This document shows positions 37,854-46,741 of a stretch of DNA of 64,000 nt, one piece after another. Position numbers and translations under genes: made by a program. The stretch is taken from the NCBI GenBank assembly GCA_015231595.1, contig JADGBH010000010.1:25299-89298 (forward strand). The letters run 5' to 3'. The stretch is from Desulfobacterales bacterium (GTDB taxonomy: Bacteria > Desulfobacterota > Desulfobacteria > Desulfobacterales > JADGBH01). Under the pieces are notes generated by a model. It saw only the letters and a program-made list of their open reading frames with translations, was not told where the DNA came from and made no database searches. Each line of letters starts with the position of its first letter. Position 1 is the first letter of the stretch.

Positions 37854-38675
37854 TTATTTAAATGTTAAGTTATTTATATCTGGGACAAGTCTGCCCGAAT
37901 ATATTATCTCTTCGGAATCTCCAGAAATTATTATACCGCCATCATTAGAGATTCCTTTAAAAAAACCTTTTTTAACATCATCTTTATTAATAAAAACCTT
38001 AACTTTTTGATTAATAAATAGGAATTTTGAATTGATTAGTTTTATAAATTCATTTTCTTCTTCTTCATTATTAGTATATATAATGTTGTAAAAAAAATTT
38101 TTAAGTAGCAGTATAAATTTTATCCAAAATTCCTCGATGTATAAATTAAAGCCTTCCTTTACGATAGAAGTCGCTTTTAAGGAAAATTCATCCCTTAATT
38201 TTTCATCAGAGGGGTAAGTCGTAAAGTTTAAACCTACGCCAACAATCGTTTTATTTTTTTTTTCTATGAGTATTCCCCCAATTTTACGATTTCCGATTAT
38301 TATGTCATTTGGCCATTTTAGTTTTGAATCTATACCAAATAATTTAAGAGTTTGTGTAATAACATAACCACATGTAAGGGGGATAAAACTTTGCCATCTG
38401 GCAGATAGTTCTTCTATGTTTGGAAGGATAATTGAGCCATATAAATTACCTTTAGCAGATATCCATTCTCGATTATGTTGCCCTTTACCTCGGGTTTGTT
38501 TATCTGCGATAATTGAATCCCATTCTTTTAAAATATTTTTTTCTAAAAGGACCCATGCTAAATCCATTGTAGATTCGCACTCAGAATAAAAAAATACCCT
38601 AAATTTATTCCCTTTTTTATCATTTATTTTTATAGTTTTAGCTAAATTTGCTAAATTTTCATGGTCATTTATCAT
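37854..38675 (-). CDS. birA: Biotin-[acetyl-CoA-carboxylase] ligase BirA, without repressor domain
   Basis: Attaches biotin to carboxyl-carrier proteins. The 273 residues include the biotinyl-AMP loop TRGKGQHNREW, then KGNLYGSIIL, WPNDIIIGNRKIGGILIE with the active-site region, VGVGLNF, and a C-terminal SH3-like domain (KGFFKGISNDGGIIISG). The N-terminal DNA-binding helix-turn-helix of group II BirA is absent, so this is a group I enzyme. The ATG overlaps the stop of the REC-HisKA gene (ATGA) and the gene is followed by sppA. Confidence 0.93.
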   Translation of the reverse strand: MINDHENLANLAKTIKINDKKGNKFRVFFYSECESTMDLAWVLLEKNILKEWDSIIADKQTRGKGQHNREWISAKGNLYGSIILPNIEELSARWQSFIPLTCGYVITQTLKLFGIDSKLKWPNDIIIGNRKIGGILIEKKNKTIVGVGLNFTTYPSDEKLRDEFSLKATSIVKEGFNLYIEEFWIKFILLLKNFFYNIIYTNNEEEENEFIKLINSKFLFINQKVKVFINKDDVKKGFFKGISNDGGIIISGDSEEIIYSGRLVPDINNLTFK

Positions 38676-39361
38676 GAGCTTGAAGATTTGTGTATATCAA
38701 TTATTTTTTTACCATAATGATGCTCAATTGTTTCATATTTTGTTATAGCCATTAGCTTTCCTGTAATTTCGCCTATTAAAGATGTTTGTGACTTTATTTC
38801 GGACACAGGATCATAAAATTCGTGATCATCATCAATCGACATAAGCATAAGGTCAGTATAACCGATAATTGATTGCATAGGTTGATTAAGTTCGTGGCAT
38901 ATAGCTCCAGCCATTTCAATAACAGCTTTGAATTTTTCTTCATATAAAAGCTTATTTGTAAGTTCCTGTTGATTTAGCGCTGATTTTATTCTTGAAATCA
39001 ATTCAACAGGATTTATTGGTTTTCTTACATAGTCAGTTCCACCTACTTCAAATGCTTTATTAATTGTATCATCATCTGATCTCGCAGTAACAAATATAAT
39101 TGGAATATCTTTTGTCTCTTTATGTTGTCGAAGAATTTTGCATACTTCAAAACCATCAACTGAAGGCATCATAATATCGAGAAGAATTAAGTCCGGTTTA
39201 TTTTCTTTAGCAAATTTTATTGCATCTTCTGAATTTATACCGACAGATATATCATATTCTGTGCATAGTATTTCCCGTAGAATAATAATATTAATTTTTA
39301 TGTCATCTACTATTAATATTTTCTGTCTTTTCATAGTATTAAATCGCTTACGATTCGTCAT
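38672..39361 (-). CDS. Receiver-HisKA protein lacking an ATPase domain
   Basis: A 229-residue protein. Residues 10-130 form a receiver (KILIVDDIKINIIIL; phospho-Asp in LILLDIMMP; KPINPVELISRI). A HisKA-type dimerisation helix follows with a candidate His in GAICHELNQPMQSIIGYTDLML. The chain then ends (DIHKSSSS) without any N, G1 or G2 box, so it cannot bind ATP like a kinase. It may act as a phosphate-accepting or dimerising adaptor, or be a stable truncation of a REC-HisKA-HATPase kinase. Its ATG overlaps the antiporter stop (ATGA), and an in-frame ATG at 39334 is an alternative start. Confidence 0.85.
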   Translation of the reverse strand: MTNRKRFNTMKRQKILIVDDIKINIIILREILCTEYDISVGINSEDAIKFAKENKPDLILLDIMMPSVDGFEVCKILRQHKETKDIPIIFVTARSDDDTINKAFEVGGTDYVRKPINPVELISRIKSALNQQELTNKLLYEEKFKAVIEMAGAICHELNQPMQSIIGYTDLMLMSIDDDHEFYDPVSEIKSQTSLIGEITGKLMAITKYETIEHHYGKKIIDIHKSSSS

Positions 39362-40605
39362 TTTTTATTTGTTGAAGTAGTTATAATTTTTTTTATAGTA
39401 AGGCCCTGAATAATTATTGAAAATACAACAATAACATAGGTCATTGTTATGATAATATTTCTTTGAGGATTATTTGGCAATGACAGGGCAAGTGCAACTG
39501 AAATACCTCCTCTAAGCCCTCCCCAAGTCATTATTTTAATAACGTTTGGAGAAAAATTTTTAAAATTAAAATTAGATAACAAGGTGACAGGGATTCCTAT
39601 GCTTATAAAACGAGCAAATAACCCCACTGGAATAGCTACTATTCCAGCCAGTAGATAATCTCCCTTAAGGGACAAAACAAGAACTTCTAATCCAATTAAA
39701 ACAAATAGTAAACCATTAAGTATTTCGTCAATGAGTTCCCAAAACATATCAAGATGTTCCCTTGTAATTTCGGACATAGCAAACATTCTTCCATGATTTC
39801 CAATTAGTAAACCAGATACAACTACAGATATAGGCCCAGAGCAATGGAGAGATGACGACAATTGATATCCTCCAACAGCAACAGCAAGGGTAATCATAAT
39901 TTCTACTTGATAGTTATTTACAGTCTTCAAAAGTCGATAAGCTAAATATCCTATTATCATCCCTATCAGAATACCACCAATTACTTCTGTTATAAAAAGA
40001 AAAAGTATATGACCTATACTTAAAGAATTTGTTCCACCCATACTTACTTCAAGCAATATCAAAAATACTACTACGCCAAAACCATCATTAAATAAAGATT
40101 CACCTGATATTTGAACTTTAAGATTTTTTGGAGCTCCAGCGCTTTTTAATATCCCAAGTACAGCGATTGGATCAGTTGGCGATATTAAAGCTCCAAAAAG
40201 CATACAATCTATAAGCCTTAAATTTAGTTGCATCATTGAGGTCAATATATAAATTATACCTCCAAATATAAATGTTGATGTAATAACACCTATAGATGAG
40301 AGTATCCCAATTACGAGCTTTTCTTCATAAAGTTCATCAATATTTATATAAAGAGCTCCAGCAAATAAAAGTGCTCCAAGCATTCCATCAAGTAAGACTT
40401 TGCTGAAATTGATACTATTAACAAGATTATTCGCATAAACATCAATCGGAAATCCTAATTTATTAATTAGGATAGACAATAATGAGAAAAATAAAGATAG
40501 AATCATTAAGCCTATTGACATTTGCGTTTTTAGGAAATGATAATTTATATACGCAAAAATTGCAGTAAGACTTATGAGTATAGCTATTATTTCAAAAGCT
40601 TCCAT
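39358..40605 (-). CDS. Na+/H+ antiporter, CPA1 family
   Basis: A 415-residue inner-membrane cation/proton antiporter with about 12 hydrophobic segments. Hallmarks are FGALISPTDPIAVLGILK, the SGESLFNDGFGVVVFL motif with the ion-binding Asp of the ND pair, GPISVVVSGLLIGN, and MTWGGLRGGISVALALSLP. The long C-terminal cytoplasmic tail of some CPA1 members is absent. AAGGA precedes the ATG. It is the first gene of a four-gene operon; the next gene (REC-HisKA) overlaps by four bases, hinting at signalling control (inference). Confidence 0.93.
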   Translation of the reverse strand: MEAFEIIAILISLTAIFAYINYHFLKTQMSIGLMILSLFFSLLSILINKLGFPIDVYANNLVNSINFSKVLLDGMLGALLFAGALYINIDELYEEKLVIGILSSIGVITSTFIFGGIIYILTSMMQLNLRLIDCMLFGALISPTDPIAVLGILKSAGAPKNLKVQISGESLFNDGFGVVVFLILLEVSMGGTNSLSIGHILFLFITEVIGGILIGMIIGYLAYRLLKTVNNYQVEIMITLAVAVGGYQLSSSLHCSGPISVVVSGLLIGNHGRMFAMSEITREHLDMFWELIDEILNGLLFVLIGLEVLVLSLKGDYLLAGIVAIPVGLFARFISIGIPVTLLSNFNFKNFSPNVIKIMTWGGLRGGISVALALSLPNNPQRNIIITMTYVIVVFSIIIQGLTIKKIITTSTNKK

Positions 40606-40636
40606 ATATGTCCTTGTATTATTTTGTAATTTTAAA

Positions 40637-41986
40637 TTAAAACAATATATTTATAAAGCAAGAACCACTGCTTCCTTTATCTTTTTTTTCACTGTATTGA
40701 TCATTTCCATTGTCGTTATCATCATCATCTGGAATTACTACTTTTAAAATTTTTACAGAGATTTCATCTTCTGATTTAAGTCCAGATACATCTGTAATTG
40801 TTAATTTAAATTTGACTTCAATGGATTCGAAATCACCAATATTTGGTGCAATAAAATCCGTTTTTATTGAATCAATATTTTGTAACTGAACTTGTATCCC
40901 GTCTGTTTGTTCCCATTTATAGGATGATATCCCGTCATCCACGTCATAAGACTTAGATGCGTCTAAAATTACCGAATCACCTTCATTGACGGAAATATCT
41001 GCCCCAGAGTCAGCAACAGGAGGTTTATTTATCCATGTAATATTTATAATAATGGTGTCAGAAGACTTAAGACCATTTTTATCTGTTACTGTCAACTGAA
41101 AAATAAGAGATTCACCTGATATAGAAGCTTCAGGAGCGGTAAATGTTACAAGATACAGATCCGATGAAGAAATACTAACCGGCTTTCCTTCAGTTTGAAT
41201 CCACTCGTAAGCATCAATTCCGTCATCTGAATCGTACGAATTTGAACCATCAAGTGTAACTAAGGTGCCAGAAGTTACAGTTTGATCCTTTCCAGCATTG
41301 GCTATAGGTTTAGAATTAATCCACTTTAGAGTTATTTTTACTTCATCTGATGCTTCAGCTCCTTTTGAGTCTGTTACGACTAACTGAAATATCAGAATAT
41401 CACCATCTATATTAACGTCAGGAGCAATAAAGGTAGGATTTACCGATGAATCGTTAGAAATAACGGCTTCACTTCCTGAAAGCTGCTTCCATTTGTATGA
41501 AATTACTTTATCTTCTGCGTCGGTAGATTTGGAACCATCAAGTATAACTGTTTCTCCTTCATTAACTGTTTGATCTTCTCCAGCATTTGCTATAGGCATT
41601 GTATTTTGGCAAGTTAATACCTCCCATTCCCATGAAGTTATACCCCCAGCAATATTATAAATTTTTTTAAAGCCCTTTGAATCAAGAAATTCCGATGCCT
41701 CTATACTCCTTCTCCCAGTTCTGCATATCACAAGTATTTTCCCATCTATAGGCAATTCATCATATCTTTTTGTTAATTCACCTGAGTTCCAAGGATAATT
41801 GAGTGAGTCTGGTATATGCCCACCTTCTCCACAGTATTCATCTGGTTCTCTTACGTCAATTACTATTAAGTCTGATTCAGAATCAATCGTTTTTTTTGCT
41901 TCCTGAGTGGTAATAGAAGTGTAAGCAAATGAACTCGAAGAAAAATACAATATAAAACATACTATGATTTTTATTTTTTTCATCAT
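40637..41986 (-). CDS. Secreted rhodanese-domain protein with three PKD-like repeats
   Basis: A 449-residue exported protein. A signal peptide (about 1-21, ending SSFA) precedes a rhodanese domain with active-site Cys88 in CRTGRRS and the motif VIDVREPDEY. Three PKD/REJ-like beta-sandwich repeats of about 95 residues follow, each with N(S)AGxDQTV.EG or a similar lead and VILDGSKS, then an Asp/Asn-rich linker and GSSGSCFINILF. The last residues resemble the start of the CFI-type C-terminal motif seen on some exported deltaproteobacterial PKD proteins, but cut short. A periplasmic or surface sulphur-transfer role is possible. AGGAAT precedes the ATG. Confidence 0.85.
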   Translation of the reverse strand: MMKKIKIIVCFILYFSSSSFAYTSITTQEAKKTIDSESDLIVIDVREPDEYCGEGGHIPDSLNYPWNSGELTKRYDELPIDGKILVICRTGRRSIEASEFLDSKGFKKIYNIAGGITSWEWEVLTCQNTMPIANAGEDQTVNEGETVILDGSKSTDAEDKVISYKWKQLSGSEAVISNDSSVNPTFIAPDVNIDGDILIFQLVVTDSKGAEASDEVKITLKWINSKPIANAGKDQTVTSGTLVTLDGSNSYDSDDGIDAYEWIQTEGKPVSISSSDLYLVTFTAPEASISGESLIFQLTVTDKNGLKSSDTIIINITWINKPPVADSGADISVNEGDSVILDASKSYDVDDGISSYKWEQTDGIQVQLQNIDSIKTDFIAPNIGDFESIEVKFKLTITDVSGLKSEDEISVKILKVVIPDDDDNDNGNDQYSEKKDKGSSGSCFINILF

Positions 41987-42009
41987 AAAATTAATTCCTA
42001 TCTAAATTA

Positions 42010-42546
42010 TTATAAAACAATTAAATTTTGTTTTGTTTCGTTAATGCGTTTATTATAGTCTTTTTTTATTTCTTTTATATTTTCTTGCCATTCTCGATTT
42101 ATGTAAACATTAGGAACAATCGATGAACCTGAAATAAAATTAACTTGTGCAAGCTTTTTATGAATTTTTAAAGCTATTTTTTCCGTTATAACCTTGATTT
42201 CTTTAATATATGCGCTTATTATCGATTTAATATTGTTAGGTTCTATTTGGCAAAGTTCTTTTAATAGAAAATATGTTTGTTTATTATCCGTTTCAAGACC
42301 AATTCTGTCAAGAATTTCAGTTTTAAGCAATTTTTTTTCATCTATCGATCCGTAAATTTTTTTAAGTTTGTTTAATTCGTTATAAAATTTTTCTATGTTT
42401 AATATATTATCTAATAATTTTTGGACTAATCCCCTTAAATTTTTCTTAAATTCATTTATCGCTTGCTCTTTTTTTTCTTCTCCGCTTAAATCAAGATGTT
42501 TTGTTCTTTCCATCACCATATCGAGGGTGCTTTTTATTTCGGACAT
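42010..42546 (-). CDS. Hypothetical helical protein
   Basis: A 178-residue, Lys- and Glu-rich, mainly alpha-helical soluble protein with probable coiled-coil segments (LLDNILNIEKFYNELNKLKKIYG). It has no Cys, signal peptide or membrane segment, and I do not recognise the family. AGGAG stands five bases before the ATG, so it is very likely translated. It precedes the rhodanese-PKD gene on the same strand by 23 bases and is divergent from cooS, sharing a 163-base upstream region that holds a strong palindrome. Confidence 0.7.
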   Translation of the reverse strand: MSEIKSTLDMVMERTKHLDLSGEEKKEQAINEFKKNLRGLVQKLLDNILNIEKFYNELNKLKKIYGSIDEKKLLKTEILDRIGLETDNKQTYFLLKELCQIEPNNIKSIISAYIKEIKVITEKIALKIHKKLAQVNFISGSSIVPNVYINREWQENIKEIKKDYNKRINETKQNLIVL

Positions 42547-42642
42547 TTTTATCTCCTAAAAGTAACTTGTTTATTTTTAAAGCTCAACATACGATGAAAA
42601 TCTTTTCAATTCAATATAAAATATAATATTTAAGTTTAATTA

Positions 42643-42686
42643 TTATTGGCAATATTAATAATAATGATTATTAATATTGTCAATAA
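42643..42686 (+). promoter_or_regulatory. Near-perfect palindrome upstream of cooS, candidate operator
   Basis: The arms 42643-42662 and 42667-42686 are 20-base inverse repeats with a single mismatch (TTATTGGCAATATTAATAAT against its partner carrying TTGTCAATAA) around AATG. It ends 11 bases before the cooS ribosome-binding site. It could be an operator for a regulator of CO or redox response, or a 5'-UTR hairpin. It does not match the TGTC-N6-GACA form known for CooA. The regulator identity is unknown. Confidence 0.6.
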
Positions 42687-42709
42687 CATTTATTAATAAG
42701 GAGGAAAAA

Positions 42710-44680
42710 ATGGAAACAAAAAAAAATACTTCCAAGAAGGAAGCCCTTGATCCAAAAAAAATTACTATTTGTGAAGCTACTGCTCAAATGATAGAAAAAG
42801 CAAGAAAAGATGGAGTTGAATTGGCATTTGATAGAGCTGAATCAATGAAGGCGTGTCCAATAGGTGCTGATTCAGCATGTTGTAAACATTGTGCAATGGG
42901 GCCTTGTAGGCTTAATCCAAAATCACCTTATGAAAAGGTAGGCGTATGTGGAGCTACAATCGACACAATAATGTCAAGAAATTTTGCCAGAATGATAGCT
43001 TCAGGCGCTGCCGCACATACTGACCATGGAATGAGTATGCTCGATCTGTTTAGGGATGTAGTTAATGGAAAAATAACAGATTATAAAATTAAAGATGTCG
43101 ATAAGCTTGAAATGGTCGCGCAATCTATAGGAATTGAAATTGAAGGAAAAACAACAAAAGAAATCGCAACGCTTCTTTATCATGAGCTGGAAAAAACTTA
43201 TACGCAGGTTGATGGAGAAATTCCTTTTGCTAAAAGAGTTCCACAAAAGACTCTGGAATTATGGAGAAAACACGGAATTGTTCCAAGGGGAGCTATGAGG
43301 GAAATAATGGAAATTATGCATAGAACTCACATGGGAGTTGATCAAGATTGTGATAACCTTATTAAACAATGTAGTCGAACTGCCCTTTCAGACGGATGGG
43401 GCGGCTCAATGGTTGCTACGGAAATATCAGATATATTGTTCGGAACTCCAAGCCCTATCCTTGTTGAAGTAAATATGGGAGTTTTAAAAGAAAATGAAGT
43501 CAATATAATTATACATGGACATGAGCCAAATCTTTTTGAATCAATGATTGAATCAGTAAGAGAATCATCATTAATAAAAGCAGCCCAAGATGCTGGTGCA
43601 AAAGGCATAAATCTTGTCGGTATGTGTTGTTCAGGAGCTGAAATGCTTGTTAGGCATGGAATACCACACGCTGGAAATTTTATGTCAACTGAAGCTATTC
43701 TCGTTACAGGTGCTGTAGATGCAATGGGAGTCGATGTCCAATGCATAAAACAAGGACTCTCAAAAGTAGCGGAATGTTATGGAACTCCTTTATTTACAAC
43801 TAATCCAAGATGTAAAATTGAAGGAGCAACTCATATTAGTTTTGACGAACATAACCCAAAAGGATGTACTGATGAAATTGTAATAAGGGCGATAACTCGT
43901 TTTAAAAATAGAAAAGCAAAAATACAAATTCCAAATATAAAAAATTTAGGAGTTCACGGTTTTTCCCATGAGTATATAAATTATATGCTTGGAGGTACTT
44001 TTAGAGCATCTTATGCTCCATTAAATGATAATATTATAAATGGACGTATTAGAGGCGTAGCTGGCGTTGTTGGATGCACGAATCCTCGAGTAAAACAAGA
44101 TTTTGCGCACGTTGAGCTTGTTAAGGAATTAATTAAAAATGATATATTAGTATTACAGACTGGATGTTCTCAAATAGCTTTGACAAAAGCCGGTTTAACA
44201 ATACCTGAAGCCGCTTGTCTTGCTGGACCTGGTCTTCAAGAAGTATGTGAAACTGTAGGAATGCCTCCTGTGCTTGGTATAGGTTCTTGTGTGGACAACA
44301 GCAGGATTCTTATAGCTACATCAGAAATGGTAAGGCAAGGCGGACTCGGAGATAGTATTGCGGATTTACCTGTAGCTGGAGCAGCCCCAGAGTGGATGAG
44401 CGAAAAAGCAATATCCATCGGACAGTATTTTGTTGCATCTGGAGTTTTTACTGTCTTTGGAGTTACTTTTCCAATAATCGAAGAAACAAAATTCCATAAA
44501 CTGCTTTTTTCAGGACTTGAACAACAAGGCTTTGGGAAATGGGGCTTTTCTGCTGATCCGTATGAAATGGCAAAAATGATGATAGCGCATATTGATAAAA
44601 AACGAAAAGCCCTTGGAATTGATAAATCACGTGAAAGAACTCTTGTTGATATGGCAGATAGACGAGATATGGCAATATAA
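42710..44680 (+). CDS. cooS: Anaerobic carbon-monoxide dehydrogenase catalytic subunit CooS
   Basis: Oxidises CO to CO2 at a Ni-Fe-S C cluster. The 656-residue chain has the D-cluster cysteines Cys49 and Cys57 and B-cluster cysteines Cys58, Cys61, Cys66 and Cys80 (CCKHCAMGPCR), then C-cluster ligands in IIHGHEPN, LVGMCCSGAEML, VVGCTNPR, LQTGCSQIA and GIGSCVDNSR. The start is the ATG at 42710, five bases after AAGGAGG (42698-42704); an upstream in-frame TTG at 42677 would read through that site. No cooC, cooF, acs or hydrogenase genes are next to it, so electron acceptors lie elsewhere. A hairpin at 44716-44745 follows. Confidence 0.97.
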   Translation: METKKNTSKKEALDPKKITICEATAQMIEKARKDGVELAFDRAESMKACPIGADSACCKHCAMGPCRLNPKSPYEKVGVCGATIDTIMSRNFARMIASGAAAHTDHGMSMLDLFRDVVNGKITDYKIKDVDKLEMVAQSIGIEIEGKTTKEIATLLYHELEKTYTQVDGEIPFAKRVPQKTLELWRKHGIVPRGAMREIMEIMHRTHMGVDQDCDNLIKQCSRTALSDGWGGSMVATEISDILFGTPSPILVEVNMGVLKENEVNIIIHGHEPNLFESMIESVRESSLIKAAQDAGAKGINLVGMCCSGAEMLVRHGIPHAGNFMSTEAILVTGAVDAMGVDVQCIKQGLSKVAECYGTPLFTTNPRCKIEGATHISFDEHNPKGCTDEIVIRAITRFKNRKAKIQIPNIKNLGVHGFSHEYINYMLGGTFRASYAPLNDNIINGRIRGVAGVVGCTNPRVKQDFAHVELVKELIKNDILVLQTGCSQIALTKAGLTIPEAACLAGPGLQEVCETVGMPPVLGIGSCVDNSRILIATSEMVRQGGLGDSIADLPVAGAAPEWMSEKAISIGQYFVASGVFTVFGVTFPIIEETKFHKLLFSGLEQQGFGKWGFSADPYEMAKMMIAHIDKKRKALGIDKSRERTLVDMADRRDMAI

Positions 44681-44715
44681 TAAATAATAAATTTAGGGTT
44701 CCTCAATTAGTTTTG

Positions 44716-44745
44716 TGCTGCGGCAAGCTATATGCTTCCGCAGCA
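44716..44745 (+). terminator. Hairpin downstream of cooS, probable terminator
   Basis: TGCTGCGG-C-AAGC (44716-44728) pairs with GCTTCCGCAGCA (44734-44745) over 12 bp with one bulged C and a five-base loop. The nearest T-run (44759-44764) is about 13 bases away, so termination is likely but not of textbook form. Confidence 0.6.
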
Positions 44746-45014
44746 TGCTTAATCTAAATTTTTTAGAACAAAAATGATATATTATTACTGTTTTTAGATA
44801 ATAAAATTTGTATTAGCCTTTATTTTTAGCCTTAATTAACTGAATAATGAGTCATTTTACTTTGTTTTTTTATCTCCTTTAAGATGCTTGGTTTAATTTA
44901 AGAATGTCCAATTTTTTACACATCAGGGTATTTTTTTATTTTAAATTTATCTGCCCTGATCTTTTTATTGTCCCCGTTTTAAATCATAAAGTTAAAACTG
45001 ATTTAAAATTTATA

Positions 45015-45044
45015 TTGACAAGTAAACCTTAAAAATAATAAAAG
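45015..45044 (+). promoter_or_regulatory. Candidate promoter for rplU-rpmA-obgE operon
   Basis: A perfect TTGACA (45015-45020), an 18-base spacer and TAAAAG (45039-45044) lie about 60 bases before the rplU start, giving a leader of about 50 bases. It is the only good -35 hexamer in the spacer. Consensus-based inference. Confidence 0.45.
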
Positions 45045-45104
45045 TGCGAATTTATAAAGAGATTGAATGGGAAACCAATTTGTTTGAAAGGAGGTAAATG
45101 AAAT

Positions 45105-45416
45105 ATGTACGCAGTAGTTGCTGCTGGCGGAAAACAGTATAAAGTTCAACCTGGCGAAATCCTTAAAATTGAAAAAGTTCAAGGTGAAATAGGAAGTCTT
45201 TTTTCTTTTGATAAAGTTTTAATGTATTCTGATGGAGAAAATGTTAAAATAGGCCAACCTGTTCTTGAAAACGTTGTGGTAAATGGCTCTATTGTAGAGC
45301 AGGGAAAACATAAAAAAGTAATAGTTTTTAAGTTTAAGCGCAGAAAACGATATCGTAGAAAACAAGGTCACAGACAATGTTATACAGCAATCAAGATTGA
45401 CAAAATTGAAGCATAA
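45105..45416 (+). CDS. rplU: 50S ribosomal protein L21
   Basis: Binds 23S rRNA together with L20. The 103-residue product starts MYAVVAAGGKQYKVQPG and contains KVIVFKFKRRKRYRRKQGHRQ and the TAIKIDKIEA end typical of L21. AAAGGAGG lies upstream at the usual distance; an out-of-frame ATG at 45098 is ignored. It is the first gene of the conserved rplU-rpmA-obgE operon. Confidence 0.98.
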   Translation: MYAVVAAGGKQYKVQPGEILKIEKVQGEIGSLFSFDKVLMYSDGENVKIGQPVLENVVVNGSIVEQGKHKKVIVFKFKRRKRYRRKQGHRQCYTAIKIDKIEA

Positions 45417-45479
45417 TAATTTTAAAGAATAACAAAATAATTGTATTATTTAAGATAGTATAGTTTTAGGAGGCTTTGT

Positions 45480-45734
45480 ATGGCTCATAAAAAAGCGGGC
45501 GGAAGTTCAAGGAATGGTAGAGATAGTGACGGTCAACGGCGAGGTGTAAAAAAATACGGAGGCCAAAAAGTAAGGGCTGGCAATATTTTAGTAAGACAAC
45601 TTGGAACTAAAATTCATCCTGGCATAAATGTTGGGCTTGGTAGAGATTATACTTTGTTTGCCAAAGTTGATGGGATAGTTACCTATGAGCGTTTTGGAAA
45701 AACCAGAAAAAAAGTAAGTGTTTATTCAGAGTGA
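45480..45734 (+). CDS. rpmA: 50S ribosomal protein L27
   Basis: The 84-residue protein begins [19 protein letters not shown], with the flexible tail reaching the peptidyl-transferase centre, and contains [20 protein letters not shown]. There is no N-terminal cleavage extension of the Firmicutes type. AGGAGG lies eight or so bases upstream. Its stop overlaps the obgE GTG start (GTGA). Confidence 0.98.
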   Translation: MAHKKAGGSSRNGRDSDGQRRGVKKYGGQKVRAGNILVRQLGTKIHPGINVGLGRDYTLFAKVDGIVTYERFGKTRKKVSVYSE

Positions 45735-46741
45735 AGTTCATAGACGAAGTAACTATTATTGTAACCTCCGGTGATGGTGGTAGTGGGTGCGTAAGCTTTA
45801 GAAGAGAAAAATTTGTTCCAAAAGGCGGCCCAGACGGTGGAGATGGAGGCAAAGGTGGTGATGTTATTTTTAAAGCATCATCGCAAAAGCGCACCCTTTA
45901 TGATTTTCATTTTAGAAGAAATTTTAAAGCTGAAAAAGGTGGATATGGCCGAGGAAAATGCCAAACTGGTAAAAATGGCCAAGACCTTATAATTGAAATT
46001 CCACCAGGTACTTTAGTTAAAGAAGTTGATTCAGAAACGGTAATAAAAGATTTTGATAATGATGAGGAGTTAGTTGTAGCTAAAGGCGGTAGAGGAGGCA
46101 AAGGAAATAAGTGGTTTACTAGTGCGACATACCAAGCTCCTAAATTTGCCCAGCCAGGCGAAAAAGGTCAAACTCTAACTTTAAAATTCGAATTAAAATT
46201 AATAGCTGATGCCGGTATAATAGGCTTGCCAAACGCCGGCAAATCAACTTTGATAAGCGTTATGACGGCGGCTCGCCCTAAAATTGCTGATTATCCTTTT
46301 ACAACGCTTTATCCTAATCTTGGAGTGGTTCAAACAAGCTGGAACGAGCCTTATACTCTTGCAGATATACCCGGAATCATTGAAGGTGCCCATGAAGGAT
46401 TAGGTCTTGGTCTTCAATTCTTAAGGCATATTGAAAGAACAAAACTATTAGTCCATGTTATTGATGCATCAGAAATTGATATAAATGATCCACTTGCCTT
46501 TTATAATACAATAAACCATGAGCTTTCAGAATATAGCCAATCTTTATCAGAAAAACCTCAAATAATCGTTCTTAATAAAATCGATATAACCGATGCAAAA
46601 GACAAGGCTGAATTATTAAAAAGTTTATTAAATGATAAAGAAGTTTTTTTAATTTCAGCAGCTACAAATAATGGCATTGAAGATCTAAAACAAAAAATTG
46701 GAAAATTATTAAAAGACTTAGATGAAAAGCAACATTATTAA
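45731..46741 (+). CDS. obgE: GTPase Obg/CgtA
   Basis: Large-subunit assembly GTPase with links to the stringent response. The 336 residues comprise the glycine-rich Obg fold (about 1-158, [10 protein letters not shown]), then the G domain with G1 [10 protein letters not shown]2 [13 protein letters not shown]3 DIPGIIEGA and G4 NKID. The variable C-terminal OCT domain is absent. The start is GTG 45731, overlapping the rpmA stop by four bases. The proB start lies within its last 20 bases. Confidence 0.97.
   Translation: MKFIDEVTIIVTSGDGGSGCVSFRREKFVPKGGPDGGDGGKGGDVIFKASSQKRTLYDFHFRRNFKAEKGGYGRGKCQTGKNGQDLIIEIPPGTLVKEVDSETVIKDFDNDEELVVAKGGRGGKGNKWFTSATYQAPKFAQPGEKGQTLTLKFELKLIADAGIIGLPNAGKSTLISVMTAARPKIADYPFTTLYPNLGVVQTSWNEPYTLADIPGIIEGAHEGLGLGLQFLRHIERTKLLVHVIDASEIDINDPLAFYNTINHELSEYSQSLSEKPQIIVLNKIDITDAKDKAELLKSLLNDKEVFLISAATNNGIEDLKQKIGKLLKDLDEKQHY

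Larger units (their letters stand above)
44681..45104. other. Gene-free spacer between cooS and rplU
   Basis: The 424 bases hold the cooS-distal hairpin (44716-44745) and a second long-loop hairpin ATCAGGG/CCCTGAT (44922-44928 and 44954-44960) followed by CTTTTTATTG. The rplU promoter candidate comes next: TTGACA at 45015-45020, then TAAAAG at 45039-45044 after 18 bases. The rest is AT-rich without ORFs. The rplU leader (about 45050-45104) ends in AAAGGAGG. No known L21 leader structure was recognised. Confidence 0.5.

Noticed and set aside
42677..42709. Upstream TTG start for cooS
   Set aside because: It would place the strong AAGGAGG inside the coding region; ATG 42710 has ideal spacing and a normal family N-terminus.
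43342..43746. Minus-strand ORFs inside cooS
   Set aside because: Reflections of the cooS reading frame; no independent motif or ribosome-binding site.
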